Positions 59,372 to 64,000 of a stretch of 64,000 bases of DNA are shown here, one piece after another (the first letter of the stretch is position 1; every line of letters starts with the position of its first letter). The notes under the pieces were generated by a model. It worked only from the letters and a program-made list of their open reading frames with translations, was not told the origin of the DNA and did no database searches. The DNA lies in assembly GCA_947499155.1 (NCBI GenBank), contig CANMND010000002.1, forward strand, positions 1-64,000, written 5' to 3'. This DNA comes from an uncultured Sphingomonadales bacterium (lineage in GTDB: Bacteria; Pseudomonadota; Alphaproteobacteria; Sphingomonadales; Rhodothalassiaceae). A program made the translations under genes and the position numbers.

Positions 59372-60638
59372 GATGCTGAGGCTTTTCAGAGGGATGTGTG
59401 TCCAGCCAATGGATAATGCCGTGGGCGGCAGCGATGGCGTTACTGAAACAGGCCTGTAACAGATAGCCCCCCGTTGGTGCTTCCCAATCGAGCATTTCAC
59501 CGGCAGCAAATACACCTGGCAGGGCGCGGATCATCGAGTAGTCGTCCAGATCTTCAAACCGGATACCCCCCGCACTGGAAATTGCTTTCGTTATTGGCTT
59601 TGTACCGATAAGCCGCAATTTGTATGCCTTGACGAGCGCTGCCAGGGCCTCTGGCTTATGAGGAAGAGCGATACCATCGGGACCTTCACGTAATAAGGAA
59701 ATGGCAAGGGGTGAGAGATGAGCTGCTTTGCGCAAGCGGTTGGAAAGTGTTTCTTTCTTTCGTGTGTTGGATAAGCGCACCCTGAGGTCGTCCAAAGCGA
59801 TGTCTGGTGCGAGATCAAGTATCAGGTCCGCATGGCCTTGACTGTCAATCACGTCTCGCAATTTGCCGCTTAGAGCGTAGATAGCGCTGCCTTCTATGCC
59901 CTCACGGGTAACGACTGCTTCACTTCTGACGGTATTGCCTTCAAATGAAAATCGGGCGCTTTTGAGGGGAGTACCTGCAAAGCGCTCCGAGAAGAGAGCG
60001 CTCCATTGCACATGGAACCCACAATTCGATGGCCGTAACGGATTGATCCTTACCTGTTTTTCTTGCAGCAGAGAGCACCATTCGCCATCTGACCCAAGCT
60101 TTGGCCAACTGGCACCCCCAAGTGCCAGAAGGGTCACATCCGGTTTAATGCGGAAGAGTTCGCCTGCACGGTTCTTGAAGCATAGATTGCCATCATCGTC
60201 CCAGCCTTGCCAGTTTGTATGGGTATGCAAAACAACGCCCAGTGTTTCCAGTCGACGCAGCCAAGCCCGAAGCAAAGGAGACGCCTTTAATGCACGGGGA
60301 AAAACGCGGCCACTGGTGCCGACAAATGTTTCAGCTCCAAGATCATCTGCCCATACCCTTAACGCAGACGGCGGGAAAGCTTGAACGGCCTTGGTCAGGC
60401 ATGGGGACTGGGGATGATATTTTGCAAGAAAATGAGTGATATCCTCACTATGGGTAAGATTCAGCCCACCACGACCAGCCATTAAGAGCTTGCGCCCCAT
60501 GCTGGGCATGCGGTCATACACCGTGATCTGATGTCCTGTCTGTGCCAGATGCTCGGCTGCCATCAGGCCCGCGGGCCCGCCACCGATTATGGCAATTGAG
60601 CGTCGTGCAGTATTCATGATCATCTGATTTTCAGGCAT
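59361..60638 (-). CDS. NAD(P)/FAD-dependent oxidoreductase, BaiN/HI0933-like (TIGR03862 type)
   Basis: A 425-residue flavoprotein. It has an N-terminal FAD Rossmann motif IAIIGGGPAGLMAAEHLAQTGHQITVYDRMPSMGRKLLMAGRGGLNLTHSE, the family signature, then TSGRVFPRALKASPLLRAWL and the C-terminal ISSAGGIRFEDLDDYSMIRALPGVFAAGEMLDWEAPTGGYLLQACFSNAIAAA. Relatives reduce steroid or flavonoid double bonds, but most are uncharacterised. Several ATG codons (60638, 60623, 60617) are possible starts and none has a strong ribosome site. It is convergent with the GTPase gene. Confidence 0.87.
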   Translation of the reverse strand: MPENQMIMNTARRSIAIIGGGPAGLMAAEHLAQTGHQITVYDRMPSMGRKLLMAGRGGLNLTHSEDITHFLAKYHPQSPCLTKAVQAFPPSALRVWADDLGAETFVGTSGRVFPRALKASPLLRAWLRRLETLGVVLHTHTNWQGWDDDGNLCFKNRAGELFRIKPDVTLLALGGASWPKLGSDGEWCSLLQEKQVRINPLRPSNCGFHVQWSALFSERFAGTPLKSARFSFEGNTVRSEAVVTREGIEGSAIYALSGKLRDVIDSQGHADLILDLAPDIALDDLRVRLSNTRKKETLSNRLRKAAHLSPLAISLLREGPDGIALPHKPEALAALVKAYKLRLIGTKPITKAISSAGGIRFEDLDDYSMIRALPGVFAAGEMLDWEAPTGGYLLQACFSNAIAAAHGIIHWLDTHPSEKPQHPSD

Positions 60639-60707
60639 AAGCACCGTGGTCAGCAAGGGAAAACCGACAACGGTGCTTACTGTTTTTAAAATTTCAAACA
60701 GTCGAAG

Positions 60708-62063
60708 TCAGATTGGCTCAATCCGTAGCATACAGGGGGTAGCGCGCACTACGTCCATTTTCACAAGGCGTGTAAGCACTGCGGCCATTTGTTTTTCATA
60801 GGTCTTGTGGGTCGTGAGGATGAGGTGAACACTATCGTCCGATGCGCGGGTACGCTGGATAAGCCGTTCTACAGAGACATCTTCATCACGAAATGCTGAT
60901 GCAATTTCGGCCATGACGCCAGCCTTGTCCGTCACCTGAAGACGGATATAAAACTCACTTTCCCGCGCCCCTGCATCAATGCGGGAGAGAGTGGACAATT
61001 GTGTAGCGGGGATGGAAAATGTCGGTCCGCCATGGCCTCGTGCCAGATCAATCAGGTCGGCCATAACCGCACTGGCCGTTGGACCTGCACCAGCACCCAG
61101 GCCCTCAATCACGCACGGTCCAGAAAAATTGCCATGAACTTCGATGGCGTTGGATGCGCCTGACACTTTTGCCAATGCCTCTTGCTCTTCAATAAGGGCT
61201 GCATGAACTCTTTGGTCAAGTTTTCCATCTTTGGTCAGCCGGGCAATTCCCAAAAGCCTGATCCGAAAACCCAATTCCTTGGCATAGGCGATATCCACAT
61301 CCGTGATACTGCGGATGCCTTCAATGGGGAGATCATCCATGCTGGGGGGCGTGCCAAAGGCAAGACTTGAGAGAATTGCGGTTTTATGGGCTGTGTCCAC
61401 ACCGTCCACATCAAAGCTTGGGTCTGCTTCGGCATAGCCAAGTCTTTGCGCTTCAGCGAGGGCGTCATCAAAGCCTGCGCCTTCTTCTTCCATCAGGGAC
61501 AAGATAAAGTTCGCTGTACCGTTCAGGATACCGTGCAGGCTGTTGATCCGATTGGCGGCCAGACCTTCGCGGACGGTTTTAACAATGGGGATTGCCCCTG
61601 CAACTGCAGCTTCAAAGCGAATAACGGTCCCATTATCTTCTGCGAGGCGGGCGAGTTCTGCGCCATGATGGGCTATCATCGCCTTGTTGGCGGTTACGAC
61701 TGCAATGCCCTGAGACAGCGCCCTTTTGGTAAGAGCCAACGCTGGCCCATCCGCCCCGCCGATCAGTTCCACTACGATATCAGCAATGGCGGGATCAGCC
61801 AGATCCAGAGGATTATCACACCAGCCAAAAGACGTGATATCGACAGGGCGCTGACGGGTTTTGTTACGTGCGGAAACCGCATTAATGACAAAAGACCGGC
61901 CAGCGCGATCCTTCAGAAGTGACGCATTTTCATCCAGCAAGGATAAAAGACCACAGCCAACAGTTCCAAGGCCGGCAAGTGCAAGACGTATCGGTTTTTT
62001 CCCAGGTTTGTCTCCAAGGGCAGGTTCGGCGGATTTTTCAGCTTTTTCCATTGGTAGGCTCAT
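60708..62063 (-). CDS. hom: Homoserine dehydrogenase
   Basis: A 451-residue enzyme of the aspartate pathway that reduces aspartate semialdehyde to homoserine for threonine and methionine. The Rossmann start is IRLALAGLGTVGCGLLSLL, then VVTANKAMIAHHG, the active-site region GILNGTANFILSLMEEEGAGFDDALAEAQRLGYAEADPSFDVDGVDTAHK, and a C-terminal ACT domain (YIRLQVTDKAGVMAEIASAFRDEDVSVERLIQ) for feedback control. ATG 62063 is used; a TTG at 62087 would extend it. No clear ribosome site. leuB lies 38 bases upstream. Confidence 0.95.
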   Translation of the reverse strand: MSLPMEKAEKSAEPALGDKPGKKPIRLALAGLGTVGCGLLSLLDENASLLKDRAGRSFVINAVSARNKTRQRPVDITSFGWCDNPLDLADPAIADIVVELIGGADGPALALTKRALSQGIAVVTANKAMIAHHGAELARLAEDNGTVIRFEAAVAGAIPIVKTVREGLAANRINSLHGILNGTANFILSLMEEEGAGFDDALAEAQRLGYAEADPSFDVDGVDTAHKTAILSSLAFGTPPSMDDLPIEGIRSITDVDIAYAKELGFRIRLLGIARLTKDGKLDQRVHAALIEEQEALAKVSGASNAIEVHGNFSGPCVIEGLGAGAGPTASAVMADLIDLARGHGGPTFSIPATQLSTLSRIDAGARESEFYIRLQVTDKAGVMAEIASAFRDEDVSVERLIQRTRASDDSVHLILTTHKTYEKQMAAVLTRLVKMDVVRATPCMLRIEPI

Positions 62064-62101
62064 ATTAAAGGGAGAATTATGCAGCAAAAAAGCTGCAAGG
62101 A

Positions 62102-63166
62102 TCAGACGCGATCAAGACACTGGTCAAGATGCTCCAGAATGGTGTTTGCCATGTGCGACGTGCTGGCTGTCCCGCCCAGATCAGCCGTACGACAATCGGC
62201 AAGGGCAAGGGTGACAGCCTCACGAACAGCCTGGGCTTCGCGCGGGAGTCCAAGGCTCAATTCCAGCATCATGGCAATGCTTTCAATCATGCCGATTGGA
62301 TTGGCCTTGTTCTGGCCTGCAATATCAGGGGCAGATCCATGGACAGGCTCGTACAATCCGGTAGTCTCCGCGCCAATGGATGCAGATGGAATAAGGCCGA
62401 TAGAGCCCGTCAGAACGCTTGCCTCATCGGTCAGTATATCACCAAACAGGTTTTCAGTGACAATCACGTCAAAGTCGCGCGGTCGGGTGATCAGATGCAT
62501 GCTGGCTGCATCCACCAGCAGAATTTCCAGTTCCAGATCATGGTAATCCGCCTCGATAATCTCTTCCGTCACCCTGCGCCACAAGCGGCTGGTCTCCATG
62601 ACATTGGCCTTGTCAACCAACGTAATTTTCCCGCGTCTGGTTCTGGCCAGATCAGCGGCAATTCGGACAACACGCTCTATTTCCAATCGACTGTACCGGC
62701 AGGTGTCATAGGCACCATCTTCAAGAACACCCTTGTCACCAAAATAAAGCCCGCCAGTCAGTTCGCGGACAAACAGGATATCGGTACCTTCAGCGATTTC
62801 ACGTTTGACGGGCGAGAGGTCAACAACTTCTGACCGAACATGAATAGGCCGCAGATTGGCATAGACTCCAAGGGCTGAGCGCAAGGCCAGAAGCCCCGCC
62901 TCAGGTCGCTTGTCGCCCGCAAGCGCCGTCCATTGAGGCCCGCCAACAGCGCCCAGAAGTATGGCGTCAGCTTTCGTTGCCGCATCCCTGGTTGCTTGGG
63001 GAAAGGGTGATCCGGTTTCCTCAATGGCAGCGCCGCCGATCAACCCGTTTTCGAAAGCCAGATCAAGGTCAGTCCGTTCAACAAGGCGATCAAGCACCTG
63101 TCTTCCGGCATCAGCAACCTCAGGTCCTATGCCGTCACCAGGCAGCAGCAGAATACTCCATGTCAT
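62102..63166 (-). CDS. leuB: 3-isopropylmalate dehydrogenase
   Basis: A 354-residue leucine biosynthesis enzyme that oxidises and decarboxylates 3-isopropylmalate. Motifs are LLPGDGIGPEV, the LLALRSALGVYANLRP substrate loop, RELTGGLYFG, the catalytic Lys in LVDKANVMETSRLWR, the metal Asp pair in NLFGDILTDEASVLTGSIGLIPSASIG, and the NAD loop EPVHGSAPDIAGQNKANPIG. It follows ilvE on the same strand, so this end of the window is a branched-chain amino acid cluster. Confidence 0.96.
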   Translation of the reverse strand: MTWSILLLPGDGIGPEVADAGRQVLDRLVERTDLDLAFENGLIGGAAIEETGSPFPQATRDAATKADAILLGAVGGPQWTALAGDKRPEAGLLALRSALGVYANLRPIHVRSEVVDLSPVKREIAEGTDILFVRELTGGLYFGDKGVLEDGAYDTCRYSRLEIERVVRIAADLARTRRGKITLVDKANVMETSRLWRRVTEEIIEADYHDLELEILLVDAASMHLITRPRDFDVIVTENLFGDILTDEASVLTGSIGLIPSASIGAETTGLYEPVHGSAPDIAGQNKANPIGMIESIAMMLELSLGLPREAQAVREAVTLALADCRTADLGGTASTSHMANTILEHLDQCLDRV

Positions 63167-63203
63167 GTATCAGTTCCCGTTTGTCTGGATGAAGGCTTAT
63201 GAA

Positions 63204-64000
63204 TCAGCCTTTACTGTCTGCACCTACTGGCTGAAGCCATCCCCACTTGTCTTCGGTTTTGCCGTTAAAGAGGCCAAAGAACGCGTCTTGAATACGACTT
63301 GTTATGGGGCGGCTGCCTGTACCGATGGAGAGGCGGTCGATGGAACGGATTGGGGTTATTTCCACAGCGGTACCTGAAAAGAACATCTCGTCGGCGATAT
63401 ACAGCATTTCGCGGGGCAGGGTTTGTTCGACCACAGCTATACCCATGTCTTTGGCAAGGGATATAACGCTGTCGCGGGTAATCCCAGATAAAATGGATGC
63501 AGAGGAAGGCGGCGTATAAAGTGTGTCTTTATAGACGACGAACAGATTCTCACCTGCACCCTCACTTACCAGGCCGTCGGTGCCAAGGCCAATACCTTCA
63601 GCAAAGCCACGGGATTTGGCCTCAAGCGAGATGAGCTGGCTGGACAGATAATTTCCGGCTGCTTTTACACCTGTTGGGACAGTATTGGGAGCCAGGCGCT
63701 GCCAGCTCGAAATGCAGACATCAATCCCGTCCTTAAGGCTATCCTCACCTAAATAGGCACCCCATGGGAATGCTGCGATGGCAATGTCAATGGGACTACC
63801 TTCACCGACAACACCGATACTGCCATAGCCCTTATAGGCAAGAGGCCGGATATAAGCGCTTTTAAGGTCATTGACGCGGATGATTTCCTTGGAGGCATCA
63901 ATGATCTCTTGCACTTCATAAGGGATATCAATCTGGTACACCCGTCCGGAATGAAACAGGCGGGTGATATGTTCATCCAGACGGAAAATCTGCGGGCCGG
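63204..64000 (-). CDS. ilvE: Branched-chain amino acid aminotransferase (partial, 5' end off the window)
   Basis: The last about 265 residues of a fold-type IV PLP aminotransferase. The frame continues to the right edge with PQIFRLDEHITRLFHSGRVYQIDIPY. The PLP lysine is in GVKAAGNYLSSQLISLEAKSRGFAEGIGLG, followed by VSEGAGENLFVV, SILSGITRDSVISLAKDMGI and DEMFFSGTAVEITPI, all typical of IlvE. It makes valine, leucine and isoleucine from their 2-oxoacids. leuB follows after 37 bases. Confidence 0.95.
   Translation of the reverse strand, partial: GPQIFRLDEHITRLFHSGRVYQIDIPYEVQEIIDASKEIIRVNDLKSAYIRPLAYKGYGSIGVVGEGSPIDIAIAAFPWGAYLGEDSLKDGIDVCISSWQRLAPNTVPTGVKAAGNYLSSQLISLEAKSRGFAEGIGLGTDGLVSEGAGENLFVVYKDTLYTPPSSASILSGITRDSVISLAKDMGIAVVEQTLPREMLYIADEMFFSGTAVEITPIRSIDRLSIGTGSRPITSRIQDAFFGLFNGKTEDKWGWLQPVGADSKG

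Overview
The window is chromosomal DNA from an alphaproteobacterium. Marker associations supporting this are a PopZ/DUF2497 protein just upstream of valS, a PIMT-like protein upstream of a TolC, sdhE next to mfd, and the alphaproteobacterial-type clpS-clpA pair. The order is uncertain; a Kordiimonadales- or Iodidimonadales-like lineage fits the gene content, but this is a guess. No phage, transposase, integrase or CRISPR array was seen.

Layout. 0-4.6 kb: the end of a secreted RTX/VCBS protein, three tRNAs (Pro, Asn, Cys), a PIMT-like methyltransferase, a TolC family channel and PopZ. 4.8-13.9 kb: valS, catalase, a periplasmic cyclophilin, then mfd and sdhE on the minus strand. 14.1-21.9 kb: a block lying between sdhE and recG. 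It holds a GNAT enzyme, a 36-residue membrane peptide, two convergent overlapping NnrS-type genes with NsrR-like operators, a DEAD-box helicase, an uncharacterised radical SAM protein and a glycerophosphodiesterase. 22-34.3 kb: recG, a cupin, a VWA protein overlapping a membrane J-domain protein, small proteins, phosphomannomutase/phosphoglucomutase, clpS-clpA, galU and ugd. The mutase, galU and ugd together can make UDP-glucuronate.

34.3-56.4 kb is a catabolic island and the most interesting part. It holds a degenerate GTP cyclohydrolase I-like protein, a class V PLP enzyme with an NSS (TnaT-like) transporter, a TonB receptor and RidA divergent from an old-yellow-enzyme relative. A tight operon follows: 2-aminobenzoyl-CoA monooxygenase/reductase-like fusion, SDR, MarR regulator, MenB/BadI-like crotonase, acyl-CoA dehydrogenase. 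Then come a DUF6624 protein, glutaryl-CoA dehydrogenase with a thiolase, and an operon of an isatin-hydrolase-like cyclase with indolepyruvate oxidoreductase subunits IorA and IorB. A shared AT-rich dyad (GYTTTA-N2-TYTAAAR, or the one-base-shorter GTTTWAGCCTAAAM) lies in five promoter regions of the island, which suggests one regulon, perhaps under the embedded MarR.

My working hypothesis is a ligase-free route. Isatin is hydrolysed to isatinate, which IorAB decarboxylates oxidatively to 2-aminobenzoyl-CoA. The fusion enzyme dearomatises this, RidA may hydrolyse the enamine, the MenB/BadI-like crotonase opens the ring, and beta-oxidation enzymes finish. No 2-aminobenzoate-CoA ligase, tryptophan dioxygenase or aromatic ring-cleaving dioxygenase is visible here.

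56.4-64 kb: a conserved DUF2868/DUF3482-GTPase pair, a BaiN/HI0933-like flavoprotein, and amino-acid biosynthesis genes hom, leuB and ilvE (cut by the right edge).
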